This document shows, in pieces, positions 24,195 through 35,429 of a stretch of DNA of 64,000 bases. The translations under genes were made by a program, and so were the position numbers. The notes beneath the pieces were generated by a model. The model searched no databases, was not told where the DNA came from, and saw nothing but the letters and a program-made list of their open reading frames with translations. Source of the DNA: Acanthococcus lagerstroemiae (lineage: Eukaryota; Arthropoda; Insecta; Hemiptera; Eriococcidae); the NCBI GenBank assembly GCA_031841125.1, contig CM063114.1:11966001-12030000 (forward strand), given 5' to 3'. Each line of letters starts with the position of its first letter. Position 1 is the stretch's first letter.

Positions 24195-24417
24195 CAGTGG
24201 TTCCCAACAGGTGGTCCGCGGACCTCCGGGGGTCCGCGGAGGGTGAATTAAGGGTCCGCGAGCTGATCCGAGAATGTTTTGTTCGTCAGGAATTTGACAG
24301 TTTTAGCAAATTTGAAGTATATTTAAATGCATTATATACATAAGGGGTCCTTTAAATTGTAGGGATTTTTTCAGGGGTCCTTGAAAATTTTTTGTTGGGA
24401 ACCCCTAGTGTATGAAA
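24195..24417. mobile_element. 223-bp hAT-type MITE
   Basis: The left end CAGTGGTTCCCAAC matches the reverse complement of the right end GTTGGGAACCCCTA except for two bases. Flanks GTTTATGA (24187-24194) and GTGTATGA (24418-24425) are an 8-bp duplication with one mismatch. The interior has several GGTCC(G/C)CGG words forming GC-rich hairpins. No coding capacity. Confidence 0.75.
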
Positions 24418-24924
24418 TTAATGGGTATGTAAGCTTCAAGAGTTAGGGGGTACATGTACAATCGAATGATTGGGTTGGAAGAAATTTTGAGAAGCCAGGA
24501 AGTGAAGGTGCAATTTTAATACTAATATAGCTAATGTCATAAGAACTAGAGGAAGTAATGAACCGCTCACTCAAGGTCAAGAGAGTCGAGATTACAACCA
24601 ATTATATATATTATGTGCATATAGTTTCCCAACCTGCAGACATGTAGCATTCACGTAGACAATACAGTATACGCTGAAATTTAAGCTCGATTTACTCCAC
24701 TTCACTTTACTTAGCATTTGTCTCAGTGGTAACGAAATTTTTCAATAAGAAAGTAGCCACATCTGTCTCCTCGGTTTGAAGGAAAATCCGCCGGTCATAT
24801 ACTCGTACTGTTTCGAGTGATATCCTTTCATTCTTACAATTTCTTTTGTTGCTTGGGGGAAGGGGGAACTGATACTACTGCCCTCACCTTCGGCGTCACT
24901 ATTTCACATAAATACTAATGGAAG
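24418..24924. other. No recognisable gene
   Basis: AT-rich spacer between a MITE and a SINE; nothing recognised. Confidence 0.35.
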
Positions 24925-25402
24925 TCGCTGTGTGGCCGAGTAGTTAATGTGTCCGCTTCGCAATCTTTGCGTCTTGGGATCGAGTCCCACCAAAATGCTG
25001 GAAAACTAGTGATATTCGAATACCACCCCCCCCATCATCCTAGCGAACACAGCGACTACAATATCAATCGAGGTGAAAGGATAACGCATCCTGTAACCCC
25101 GCCAGTTCGAATGAACAAGGCATTACAATTACAGGGCGTGTTACCACCAGATCTGAAAGAATGCGACTGTCGGGTGCACGTCGTGGATAGCTAACTCAAC
25201 ATTGTGAAAACCCGTGACTAGTAAGCAACCTGCGGCTGCACACTCTTTAGCATAGAGAAGGCAAACTCCAACACAACAAACTGTGGGGAAAGCAACGGCA
25301 AACTACTCAGACTAACTCTGCCCAGGAAAGTCGCACGTTAGAAACCACGACCACCAACATCCAGCAGCGGATACGGCACCTGATTGAAAAAACTAATGGA
25401 AT
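24925..25402 (+). mobile_element. tRNA-derived SINE, family B, fullest copy
   Basis: The tRNA-like head is at about 24928-24995: TGGCCGAGTAGTTAA (box A-like, class II tRNA style), 'cgcttcgcaatctttgcg' and GGGATCGAGTCCCA (box B-like). The body follows with 'ctagcgaacacagcgactac', 'atatcaatcgaggtg', 'gcatcctgtaaccccgcc', 'aacaaggcattacaatt' and 'caccagatctgaaag'. The 3' end 'cagcggatacggcacctg' also ends the minus copy at 43771. Pol III would transcribe it from the head; mobilisation needs a partner LINE. The frame at 24949-25194 is a shadow. Confidence 0.85.
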
Positions 25403-26860
25403 GCCCTGAAGCCGTCTTTGTCAAACTGATCAAAATCGATGGGGCAAAGGGCCAAACTAGCCAGCATCAATCGGCCGAACTGTAGGTTGGCCTCCTATTT
25501 CCTTCTGATCGTACTCCTGGACTGCAAGCATTTTTCGTCAGCCATTTAAGATGGCTAGAACGAGCTCTACTCTTCTGTTAGCCAATCATGATTTTGTCAC
25601 GAAACCCTTTCTGGTCTCGACCCTGGGGCTAGTCTACACCTGTTATGTCGTCAAGCAAATATACCCTCTTACCCAGTGTCCCGATTCTCATCGTATCTGG
25701 TTCGATGCAATCTGGGAACGAAAAACAGCACCCGAAATAGGTATCTGCATCTAGGTTCGAATCTTGTTCGGAGTCGGCATGAGCGGTTTTATCTAGTCAA
25801 TTATGATTCGCGTTTACGGGAAACGATTTTTTAATTCGCTAAACCAAGCAACCTCGGGTCGATGGCAGACACATTTAGTCATTTACCGGTTACTATTTCG
25901 TGTACGCTGGGGAACGCCATGTTACTCGATACTTGTTCGTACATAACCGATGCGATGTGTTCCGTGTCAGTGTCCTAAAATGTCCTAAACATTTATACCG
26001 TGAGAATCGAGCCAGTCCATCGCGGTGTCTGTGTCAATTACGAATATTGCGGCTGCAGTTCTGCAGTACTGTGCTCCCACTCGACGAGAGTGGTCTTATG
26101 ACTTGTCGTGTCATAAATTACTTCGCCAGTGACGAGGATCGCCGAACGTGCGAATTCGATAACGTAAGAATATCACTCATATTTTTCGAACGCGTATATC
26201 TTTTCAATACAGTTAAATATTATATCGCTAGCCCCGAAGAATCCACAAGATGGCCGTCGAGTGGATTCTTGTTCAGAACGTGTTTCGAGTTGTCCTACGG
26301 TTTAATTATTGTTTCGTCATTTCCATTTAAGAAAGACAGGAAAAAACTCGATTTGCTCGACTTAAATTGCGGCAATTTGATAATCGAAGCCGGTCATTAA
26401 GATATGCGGGGGCTCGTCGCACTTAATGATGCGTGCGTCGATTTCAAAATTCTGTTTTAGGAGGCATCCATCGTGCTCTGCACTGTGCAATTTGTACAGT
26501 TGCCGATGTGCCGATACAAATGAATTATCGTCGTGTAAGTTAATGACCGAGTCCAATGATGTTTTTTTTCTCGCGTTAATTATCCAACCGTTGGAAATTT
26601 TCGTAATTATCGCGAATAATTACCGCCGAGGTGACTGCGACGAAAGTAGGCTTGGGATTGATTTGACTTAAAATTGCTTGTAAAAGAAGCTAGAAAATTT
26701 GGATACGGTTTCAAAAATTAACGCGGACAATTTAAGAATAATTTTAATTTATATCAACGGCTTTAAAACATTCTTGCTAAATTTAACCCAAAGGACCACC
26801 CAGATCTAGTGCGAAAAACATGGGGGGAGGGTAGCAAAGAAAAATTCGGTGATTTGAGAT
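25403..26860. other. Apparently unique DNA with an unassigned 166-codon frame
   Basis: This stretch lacks the repeat words seen elsewhere and is rich in TCG/CGA. The longest frame, 25900-26400 (+), has 166 codons and many Cys/Arg residues but no domain I recognise. It has no clear splice or start context. It may be intergenic, intronic or UTR of an unseen gene. Confidence 0.3.
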
Positions 26861-26863
26861 TAA

Positions 26864-26967
26864 GGGCCAGTTGTATAATCGTGAGTTATCGTTAACTCGC
26901 CGAACACTGGTCGAAACAGCGAGTTAACTATCACGCGATAGTTAACTCACGATTGTACAACTGGCCC
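26864..26967. mobile_element. 104-bp PIF/Harbinger-like MITE
   Basis: TIRs GGGCCAGTTGTATAATCGTG and its near-perfect complement ending CAACTGGCCC, with a second inner inverted pair (GTTAACTC / GAGTTAAC). Flanked by TAA at 26861-26863 and 26968-26970, the 3-bp duplication typical of PIF/Harbinger. The whole element can fold into one long hairpin. Confidence 0.85.
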
Positions 26968-26999
26968 TAACTCTTCCAGGTAGATATGTTTGAGACGTG

Positions 27000-27180
27000 T
27001 TCAAAGTTTCAACAGAGATGAAACTTGACTTTCAGTTTGGGGGGGGGGGGGTGAAAAGAAAAATCTACCGACAAATTTTTTTTAAAAACTAGAAATTCAC
27101 CGACAGCATTTTTTTGAAAATTTGAAAATTTACCGATTTTTTAATCAAAATATTTTTTAATTGAAAAAATAAAAAATAAA
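27000..27180 (+). repeat. Dispersed repeat D fragment (G-run type)
   Basis: 'gaaacttgactttcagttt' plus a G-run, followed by 'accgacaaattt' and 'attcaccgaca', matches 30254-30400. A 3' piece of the same family lies at 29465-29565. Its left end resembles CAGxxACGAAA, again a hAT-like terminus, but no right end is seen here. Confidence 0.5.
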
Positions 27181-27392
27181 CAAACGAAGCCCTCATTGTG
27201 AAAACAAACAGAGTCAGTTTGATTTTTCTTTTAACTTGAATGACAGACTAAGCTATATCTGCAGCCATTCGGGGAAAGGTTCCATATACGCACGTAGTGC
27301 TAAAATTCTAACGTTTCTTCTATTTACCCGACTGGGCTGAAATCCTAATGGGTTATTGCCCCACTTATCCCGCATTTTCCTTAAAATAACTT

Positions 27393-27688
27393 TTTAAGCT
27401 ATAAAAGCTGCAGTAGAAAGTGTCAAAATCGAGCTTCCAGAAAAATGGTATCCTAAAAGTACGCAGACGGTCCCCGAATGGTACACACCCTATTAATTGA
27501 ATAAAAAACAGCAACGAATGAGATGTGCTCGAATTATTTTAACACACAAAAGTTTTAAAATGCTTAGTAAATGCCGGGTGAAAAGTTTTCAAGTTACAAA
27601 AGCTGAAGTAGAAAATGTCAACATCGAACTTTCAAAAAAACTGTACTTTGAAAGTACGCAGACGGTCCTGTAATGGTACGCACCCTAT
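27393..27688 (+). repeat. 193-bp tandem repeat E, interrupted by an LTR
   Basis: The text 'ataaaagctgcagtagaaa', 'agtacgcagacggtcc' and 'ggtacacaccctatt' at 27400-27510 recurs at about 27590-27688. The second unit's continuation ('aacagc.acgaatgagat', 'cgaattattttaa') appears only after 28731, because the solo LTR is inserted between. Confidence 0.7.
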
Positions 27689-28730
27689 TGTAAGAACTTA
27701 TTTTTCGTAATATCCGTATTCTAGGCATCACTAGGCACTGGCCGATACCTCGAAGCTACCTGTCGAAGGAATGGTAGTACTTCTTCGAGGGTGTGAACAA
27801 TAGGGATGATGTAGCGACAGGTAGAGCCCACTTACACATAGGTACCATCTTCGTTTTCGTCACGATTGCGGAGACTATAGAATCGTAGGGTCAGTGTGAT
27901 TTTTGTGTGACTTCGCGCGCTCGTGCTCTTGTATAGTGTGTATTCTCGTATCGCGATCTTGTGCATCACATTTGCAGTACTTTGAGTAAGTGTGCTCACC
28001 TCTTATGTGGGTCACTTATTGAGTATTCGCCTTTGATAGGTTACACAGAGTTATGCTAGTCAGTACTTAATGATATGATAGGTCAATGATCGATCGACAC
28101 TACTGTCTTGTGGACCCGACAGTACTCGGAAGGGGAGTACTATGCAGAGGTTGGGGTAGCCAGGCTCAGGCGACGATGTGCTTCCTCTGCTGATCTCCCG
28201 ATCTTGAAGATCTTTCAGGTGTACGCTGAGAGGGATGCCGAGTGTCCCTTTTATGGAGCGGGATCGTCAGGATGACGCAGCTCTGAAATGTCTACACGGT
28301 GTGGAGGGTGAGCGCAGACCCCCACTGTTGGTCTGGCGGCAGGCTGGATCGGGGACAGGCAATCCTGGTTTCATCCAACCCCTCTCTTAAATTATGTTAG
28401 TGGTACATGAGTTAGACAAGGACCTAAATACTCAGCCGTGTCTTCTTCTTCTGAATTATAGGCAAGTAGCGTCCGCCGCCACATGGAGCCAGGGTCCACC
28501 TACGTCGTAGCGTGACCATCCCAGATTAAGCAGTCTCATGTAGAATTATTTTAATATACACTGTCGTCATTTCTTCAGAACTTGTCAAAGTTAGTGTTAG
28601 GTCGGTTTCTCTTCTATATCATACTCGAAAGTATTAAAGAATAATTTATAGTACACCCCTGGCCTATCTCCCCGGGTTCATACGCACACACGTATATCAT
28701 ATATTATTCTTCTATTCTTTCTTTCTTACA
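27689..28730. mobile_element. Solo LTR of an LTR retrotransposon (1042 bp)
   Basis: Begins TGTAAGAACTTA and ends TTTCTTACA, so it has TG...CA termini with short inverted ends (TGTAAGAA/TTCTTACA). It is flanked by CTAT at 27685-27688 and 28731-28734, a 4-bp target duplication. The insertion splits a unit of tandem repeat E, whose right part resumes after 28731. No gag/pol text is found inside or beside it, so it is a solo LTR left by LTR-LTR recombination. A 4-bp duplication would suit Ty3/Gypsy or BEL/Pao more than Copia, which is inference. Strand not determined. Confidence 0.7.
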
Positions 28731-28870
28731 CTATACCTAAATTTAATTTTAAAAAACAGCTACGAATGAGATTCTCGAATTATTTTAATAAACAAAAGTT
28801 TAAAAATAATCAATAAATGCCAACTTAGTACCAATTGGAACTGGCTTAAAGCAAGCTATTCTGTAAAAAC
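28731..28870 (+). repeat. Tandem repeat E, continuation after the LTR
   Basis: Resumes with 'aacagctacgaatgagat', 'tcgaattattttaataaacaaaagttt' and 'aataaatgcc', matching 27510-27570. This supports an insertion of 27689-28730 within the array. Confidence 0.7.
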
Positions 28871-30253
28871 CCAAAAATATCATTAGGTGCGTACTCCAGG
28901 AACCCCTGTTTCTGAAAAAGTCATAGTTTTTTCAAAACACAAAACTTGCGATAAAAAATTTTCTGGTCGGTTAAAGTGGTCAACAGTTGTAATATTCTGA
29001 AAGAGGATAAAATTCTCTATGATGTATGGTACTTGCTGTTCTTGATTCTTAATCAAATTTTCTCCGGCCTAATGTTTCATGAGCACACAATTATGATAAA
29101 CATCTCAAAATCTTTTCTTTCTTTTTTTTTTGGGGGGGGGGGGGGATTTCGAGAGTAATTTTTCAGGCAGCATGACGAATGATGCCTCGAAAGATGCGTC
29201 TTTGAAATACGGATCTGGCCAAATCGTTCGAGAATTTTTACAGCGTCACCAGGCCAAGAAAATCCGCTGCGTACTTGAAGACGCCTACAATGAGCCTTTC
29301 CCCTATGCAAAAACATTAGGGCTCATTCTATCAGTTCATCATCTTAGAATGAAAACAAGCTGGGAGTTCATCCATCTGAGCAGGGGATATACCTCAGTGT
29401 ATCATTTAAGTCAAAAAATCAAAACTGACCATAGTTGTTTTCGTAATAAAAGGGCTTCAAACGTTCTTAGAAAATTAAAAATTCAAATGAACAGTTTCAA
29501 AATTTGTTGACTGCCAAATTATTAGCGGGTGTTTCACCCCCCCCCCATAGTTTCGTACCTGCAAATGCAGATTGGAATCTCATCCCCCAAGCACTCACAT
29601 TTGCGCGCATATATGCATACCTTAGTCTGGGAGGCTAAGCTGGAATGATATTAGGAGTACTTGAGAGGAACCACAAAACTTCCTATTTATACATTAAGAT
29701 GGTCGTTATTTACTTTTGGTAATCTTTTTTTTCTGAATTTCCTCTGATTCGTTTCCTAAATAGGTTCTAATAAAATCAACAAAAAAAAAAACCTACAAAG
29801 TTTCAGGTCGATCAGATTAGGGGAATCCGTGCCGCAAGCTCCCTTTCGTTCTTATAGAAAAAACACATAGAGTTTTGATTTTCGTTCCAGACTAAATTTC
29901 CCTCCTATATTCACCAGGACCAAAAGCCCGTAAATTAAACAATAGAACATTTGCTATCGGATTTAGCTTATGACATTGGAAGATAAGTCTTTGGCTTTCA
30001 ACTTTTAGATTTTAATAATATGTTCAACTTTCTCGAATTTCAGGCTCTAGGTCAAACAGAGACTGTACTCATAATAAAAAAGGAATAGTCATTGAAATTC
30101 AAAATTCAACGTTTGTTACCGACTTTCAGATTTTTGAAATATCTTCCACATTTCAGCTTTGTTTCAATCTTTCGGATAACGTTCCATACTCAGCTTGAAA
30201 TCTTCAGTTTTTGACTGACTAGTCTCTGACAGAAGTCCGGGGTACTCCATTTT
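28871..30253. other. No recognisable gene; repeat D fragment at about 29465-29565
   Basis: Contains a G-run at 29129, a piece of repeat D (29465-29565, ending TAGTTTCGTACCTG) and a 126-codon frame (29130-29510, +) starting inside a G-run. I recognise no domain in it. The minus frame 29077-29316 overlaps it, so neither is convincing. Confidence 0.4.
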
Positions 30254-30499
30254 CAGAAACGAAATTTGACTTTCAGTTTAGGGAGGTGCAGAAGAAAAAT
30301 TTACCTACAAATATTTCTTATAAACCAAGAATTCGCCGACAAAATTTCAAAAAATTAAAAATTTGCCAATTTTTTAAACAAAATAAATTTTAATCGGAAA
30401 AAATGAAAAATTCAAATGAACACTTTCAAAATTTGCCAACTGTCAAATTATTGGGGGGGGGGGGGGTCAACCCTCCATACCCCTATAGTTTCGTCCCTG
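30254..30499 (+). repeat. Dispersed repeat D, fuller copy
   Basis: The left end CAGAAACGAAATTTGAC and right end ATAGTTTCGTCCCTG are roughly complementary (CAG..ACGAAA / TTTCGTCCCTG), enclosing A-rich text and a long G-run at 30453-30468. The flanking 8-mers TCCATTTT and ACGTTCAA do not match, so an intact hAT-type insertion is not proven. Confidence 0.5.
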
Positions 30500-30592
30500 A
30501 CGTTCAAGACTTTTCCGAAGTTGTTTAAGATTCCTGATGACTCTTAAAGGCGTTTATACGCTGTAATCACTGGTCAACCATTTTAGGAGTAT

Positions 30593-30805
30593 TCTGAATT
30601 ACTTGGTATCTTGGAACAGCCGAGTAACTTGGAACGCATTAGCATACATGCTTAGGAGCCCCCTCATGCGCCCACTCAAGCTAATCTCCGAGCCTCATCT
30701 CCTCTCACTGATGATTATATTATTAGCAATGAACTGTCGAAATTTATAATACTGTGCGAACCTCTTGGTGCGTTCCATGTTACCCAGCTGTTCCAATATA
30801 CCCCA
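30593..30805. mobile_element. MITE-like element, relative of 15685-15872
   Basis: The left part 'ttggaacagccgagtaacttggaacgc' is complementary to the right part 'gcgttccatgttacccagctgttccaatataccccaa'. This gives a long TIR of roughly 40 bp, in mirror with the 15685 copy. No coding capacity. Confidence 0.6.
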
Positions 30806-32690
30806 AAAGACGGTACTTAACATGGGCATCGATGGGGGGAGGGTAGAAACGACTACCCCCCCCCCATTCAAATGCCAATGATATTCATACTCGTTGTTAT
30901 GAAAAAATTTGTAAACAAATTAGTACCATATGATACAGCAATTACTAGTACCGTACTATACACTTCACTCGCAATAGTGCGCTGTCACACTTGACTGAAT
31001 GGGTCCGTAATCAGGAGAAGGCAATTAAGGGAATTGTCTGAGCCCCCCCCCCCCCCCTAAAAAAGAGAAAATTCATGATTTCCCCTCCTTTGGTGTAAAA
31101 TTCACTATCACAGCAACTCGGTTTGCCCCTGTCCCGTCTCTTTCGAACTTGTAGATAATATCTGACACAGATGTGAGTATATTATGGCATCGACGATATG
31201 TTATATTACCGCAAGGCTACAAAAACGATTAAATACCCAAGGTGATATTAGACCGTTTGTTTTAATCATGAATTTATCTGAAGTCAGAACTTATGACACC
31301 TCAGGCCTCGCTCTCGCTAGGATATAAGGGTCGGAGCGCTAGTAGCCAAGTCAGTAACTTCCGCGAATTCTCGCTTTGCTCGTTATCTGACTGGCCGGCG
31401 GCCAGAAGCAAGGAGGAGGCACAGGCGCGGGGGGGGGGGGGGGTACAGTAGCGGCGGTGACCTTCGTGGCGTGTAATGAGCGTACAATTCATCATTTTTA
31501 TTCCTTTTCCCCTATTATTGCGTTAAAAATATTCAGCCAAGGAAGGGGGGCATGTACCCCATGGCCCCCCTTTGGATCCGCCACTGAGGAGGCACCAAAA
31601 AAAGATGCAATCTCATACTGGTAACCGCGACGTCACTGAAGAAATTAATCCCAAAACCCCTTTTTTAACAAGAGAAAATTCATAGTTCCCTGCATCCCCT
31701 TGTAAGAAAACTCAGCCTGCTGAAATTTGTTCTCCGAAAAACTTGACCCGCTCCCGTACAAAAGGCTGGTTAAGGCCTTGCCTCTAGTGACTCAGTGCTA
31801 AGGCTGTAATTAATATGCTACTATAAAAACAGATGAAATATCAGGGCGGTAGCGAAGAAATTACAGTGTATCTACAGACTCTTCAAGGTTTTTTTAAACT
31901 TTTTCCTGACATCTTCTTTTGTATTTGAAGAATCTTTACACAGAAGCCATCGGATTATTATAAAATTTCAAATACAAAGCCATAAGTATGAGGTAATCAT
32001 CAGAATTCTCGCATCACACTGCTTTCTTACAGAATCTTTCATTGGATGGTAATTTACTATGTTCTCCTTACCTTTCAGTAAATTTCTTGAAATCTCCGGA
32101 CGTTTTCCTGACTTTCTGACCATGTAGACACACCCTGGAACAGATTGAGAAGCAAGAATTAAACATTTTCCAATTGTTGAAGTAGAAAAAATTTAAAAAT
32201 TTTCAACTGTTACGCGAAAAAAAAAAAAAAATGCTCTTGATGAGATGTGTGAATTTGCCAACTGAACACCTAAAGATTAACGGGAAAATGAGTCACCCCG
32301 GTGGCTAAGATCCTGTGAAATATGCGCATATTATATGCTTTTCCTCAGCTAAGGTTTGCTAGAGAATTCTGCAAAATGCCATAACATGTTAATTTTCTTT
32401 TTTTTAAATTTGGTATCATTTCACAGAGAACGAAAAATATTTTCAGGGAATTCTCTTTCTGAATTACAAAATATTCAATTTTAGACCACAATCTTGCTTT
32501 TTGATCCTTTTTATAAGTTTCCGTATTATTTTTCTTTCTTTATACTTAACTTTTACCTTCGTCAATATTTGATTCAACATTATCAAAAGCTTCTTCTAAA
32601 TCGACAAATGTTTCATAATTAAAAATTTTCAAAGAACAGAAACTAACAAAAAATAATTCTTGAAAACATACAAAAATCAAGTTACAACTC
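30806..32690. other. No gene; several C/G-run repeat fragments
   Basis: Holds C or G runs at 30858, 31044 and 31429, and a right end GGATCCGCCACTG at about 31572-31584. That is the terminus of the hAT MITE family found intact at 37134, but no left end is visible. The frame at 31301-31495 (minus) reads through the G-run and is not a gene. The remainder is AT-rich with nothing recognised. Confidence 0.45.
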
Positions 32691-33030
32691 CACGGACATA
32701 CTGGTAGAAGGGAGGGGGCAACTTTACATCCCCCCGTAGGAATCTTTCACTCAGCAGTGTGAGTTGGGAAAATCCAACAAGTTAAAATTTTTTTTTTTTT
32801 TGCTTTGATAGTTGGGAATTGAGCAGAAAAGATGGGGAAACCCAACAAGTCAAAAAATTTTTCTTCTTCTGCTTTGATACTTGGGGATTTCGAGTTCAGC
32901 CAGTTGGAAAAATCCAAAAGGTCAAATTTTTTTTTTTGCTTTGATACTTGGGAATTTTGAGTTTAGACAGTTGGAGCTTTCATATTTTATCCCCCCCCCC
33001 CCCACAGGAAAACTCTCCGGTACGTCCCTG
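32691..33030. mobile_element. 340-bp hAT-type MITE of the 'GACGTAC' family with internal tandem units
   Basis: Left CACGGACATACTGGTAG and right CCGGTACGTCCCTG ends. Flanks TACAACTC (32683-32690) and TACGACTC (33031-33038) form an 8-bp duplication with one mismatch. Inside, an about 75-85-bp unit ('gctttgatacttggg.attt.gag', 'gttgg.aaaatccaa.aagt') is repeated three to four times, followed by a C-run. Related to 17707-17946 and 35246-35398. Confidence 0.75.
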
Positions 33031-33321
33031 TACGACTCATCGGACTTTGTGGTATCAGCAATTTTTACCTAAACTACTCTTTTTATGTTACCGTCAAAAT
33101 TTGATTAATTTCATCTCAATTATTCATTTCATAATTCCTTTTCAATTTTTCATTCTCATTTCTTATCATATCATTATCATATATCAATCATTAATTTATT
33201 CTTTTTTCCCGCATCGATTTTACATTTTACATACATTTTACATTTAATTTTACATTCATTTTACGTAATATGTAAAATAAATCATTTTACATGTAAAATG
33301 CCGACCCTGCACTCCACCAAA
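33031..33321. other. Low-complexity AT-rich spacer
   Basis: T-rich text, then repeated 'attttacat' words at 33220-33300. No gene. Confidence 0.5.
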
Positions 33322-33371
33322 CATGACTCTTCAAAAAAGGGGACAAATCAGAAATTAACAATTATAGACCT

Positions 33372-33566
33372 GTTTCTTTTTCAGTTTTGCTCTCAACCCG
33401 AGCCTGGAATCTGCCCTTTCGAGCATTACCTCAGAGACGTCGTGGAGACTGTTCCGGCTGTCTTAGCCCTCTTTTCTTCTTGCCGAAAAACCGGCTTAGG
33501 TCGAAGTATAGCGAATGCTACGTGGGCTCGAACCCGGGACCTCCGGATTCCGAGACTAGGAAAATA
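33372..33566 (-). mobile_element. SINE A inserted in LINE RT
   Basis: Minus-orientation SINE A body and tail, with the tRNA-like head truncated before box A. The LINE text TATAGACCT is present on both sides (33363-33371 and 33567-33575), a 9-bp target duplication placed exactly in the 'NNYRP' codons of the LINE. Confidence 0.8.
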
Positions 33567-34041
33567 TATAGACCTATCAATTTTAGTTCTAATACTTGTA
33601 AAATTTTCTCTGAAATTATAAAGAACCGAATTTATAATCACTGGCATTTTAATCAAAATAGAGAACAAGAGGGATTTAGAAGGGTCGATCTATAGTAGAC
33701 TAAATTTTCGTCATAAACCAACTAATTTAAGAGACGAATGAATACAACCTCCCTCTAAACATACGTTTTATAGATTTTCAAAACGCATTCGATTCGAACT
33801 ACCCTTCTTACCCCTGGAAAGCACTATATTGTCAATACATCTTAGAAAAGATTATAAATATTTTGAAGCAGATATGTAGTAATTCGGAGGAAAGTGTAAA
33901 ACTAGATAAAATAGGCGAAAAGTTCGAAATTAAAAGTGGGAAGGGGGTAAAGCAAGGTGATCTCTCATCTTCCAACCTATTCAAAAGGCCTCCTAGAGGA
34001 AATATTTTGGGAAATGGGGTGGGAAGGTTAAGGGATAAAAG

Positions 34042-34390
34042 TGGCATCGTTATCAGTAATGCAAGAAAGAACTCGTCACACATTCTAACACCTATTCTGA
34101 CAACGTACACACGAGTCACAACCACGTACAGCAAAGGCTTCCGAGAAGTGTGTAATCGGTCGCCAGTATCTGAAAGCTGTAAATGGGTAAGGCGCTACCT
34201 GCCGGTGCTCGTTGAACTCACCGTCATAAACCACGGGGCTAGTGATACGGGTATTCGACAGGAAGATAGCGCAGTTCACCTAGACCGAGTCCCGGCAAGA
34301 AAAGAAGAGGGCTAACGCAGCCCCAAGAAGCTCCTCGATGTCCCTGAGGTAATGCTCGAAGGGGCGGTTCCAGGGCTCGGGTGAGAGCAC
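34042..34390 (+). mobile_element. Long form of SINE A inserted in LINE RT
   Basis: Plus-orientation copy: 'atcgttatcagtaatgcaag', 'ccgagaagtgtgtaatcgg', 'cgctacctgccggtgctcg', 'aaccacggggctagtgatac', then the shared SINE A 3' half 'gagggctaacgcagccc', 'ctgaggtaatgctcga' and 'agggctcgggtgagag'. The same long body occurs in reverse at 37505-38405. The tRNA-like head is absent (5' truncated). Confidence 0.75.
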
Positions 34391-35245
34391 ATGAAAAGAG
34401 AATTTCGTCTGCGGTAGAGTCGGGCACCAAGTGGCGCTGTAACCTATTCGCAGATGATGTGGTTCTCATCTCACAGGATATTGAGGAACTGCAAAAGATG
34501 ACCAGTGGATTCAGTGAAGCGAAAAAAAATCTGGGCTTAACAATAACGCATAAAACAATCCTTCTCTCGAACCAAAAATCAAATTCTCTTATAAAAATTG
34601 AAGCAGAAACAATCAAAGTAGCAGAGAAGGCGACATATCTAGGTCTAGGTCAGATAATTTCTTTTAAAGAAAACACGAGGAAGATATGTAAGAGAAGAGT
34701 GAATGCCTGGCAAAATTATTGACCATTGAAGGAAATGTATAAGAGCATGCCACTTAGCCTAAAAATAAAAACCTTGGAGAGTTGCAAAATCCCTGTTCTC
34801 ACATACGGTGCTCAGACATGGACTGCAACAAAAAATCATAAGAGAAAAAGAATGGCTGGAACTCAAATAGCCATGGATAGTTCAATAATCAAAGTAAAAG
34901 ATCTGGTGAGTCAAGAACGTCGATGTGAGAGGAAAAACGGGCGCAAAAGATAACAGATATTTAGTCAAAAAGCTTAAAACGGACTACGCAGGTCGTAGCC
35001 AGAAGGGGCAGGAGACATTAAGGGAGGGGAAAAGAAAGTTGGGCAGATCGAAAACGAGGTAAGAAGATGAAATTATAAGCTACGGAGGGATCGCTTGGGG
35101 AAGAGATTCTAGGGTACGCGACCGCTGGAGGTACGAGAGGCCTGTGTCCAAACGCGGACGCATTAGTCTAAGAAGAAATGGTAATAGTAAGAGCACGTAC
35201 AATATTAAATAAAGGCTTTACTACTAGTACTACTACTACCACCAC

Positions 35246-35398
35246 CAGGGGCGTACCGATAGGGAGTAGGAGGACAGATTGACCCCCCTCCCGGTAGGAA
35301 GTTTTCGTTTTGCTTTGATACTTGGGAATTCTGAGTTGAGTCAGTTGAGACTTTCACAATCCCCCCCCCCCTAGGAAAAACTATTGGTTACGTCCCTG
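35246..35398. mobile_element. 153-bp hAT-type MITE in the LINE's simple-repeat tail
   Basis: Left CAGGGGCGTACCGATAG and right CTATTGGTTACGTCCCTG ends are complementary. It sits in a TAC/ACC simple repeat, with ACCACCAC on the left and ATTACTAC on the right, so a target duplication cannot be judged. Interior 'gctttgatacttgggaattctgag' plus a C-run links it to the 17707 and 32691 elements. Confidence 0.65.
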
Positions 35399-35429
35399 AT
35401 TACTACTACTACTTGCTTAATTCCTCTGG

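Larger units (their letters stand above)
33322..35245 (+). pseudogene. LINE fossil interrupted by two SINEs
   Basis: In order: FKKGDKSEINNYRPVSF (RT entry motif) before 33372; after a SINE, NTCKIFSEIIKNRIYNH; FIDFQNAFDSN near 33765; GKGVKQGDLSSSNLF (33940-33985). After a second SINE (34042-34390) come LFADDVVLISQDIEELQKM (catalytic FADD, about 34447), MPLSLKIKTLESCKIPVLTY and GAQTWTATKNHKRK. The tail 'cgcggacgcattagtc', then an ACT/TAC simple repeat (35217-35245), is a typical LINE 3' end. Interruptions, frameshifts and stops make it inactive. The order of RT blocks is correct, so this is one element broken by insertions. Confidence 0.8.

Noticed and set aside
24928..24995. tRNA gene
   Set aside because: Box A and B are present, but the sequence continues into a SINE body shared with other copies and the cloverleaf is imperfect. 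The same applies to 8581-8652, 36661-36725, 38330-38405 and 42832-42903.
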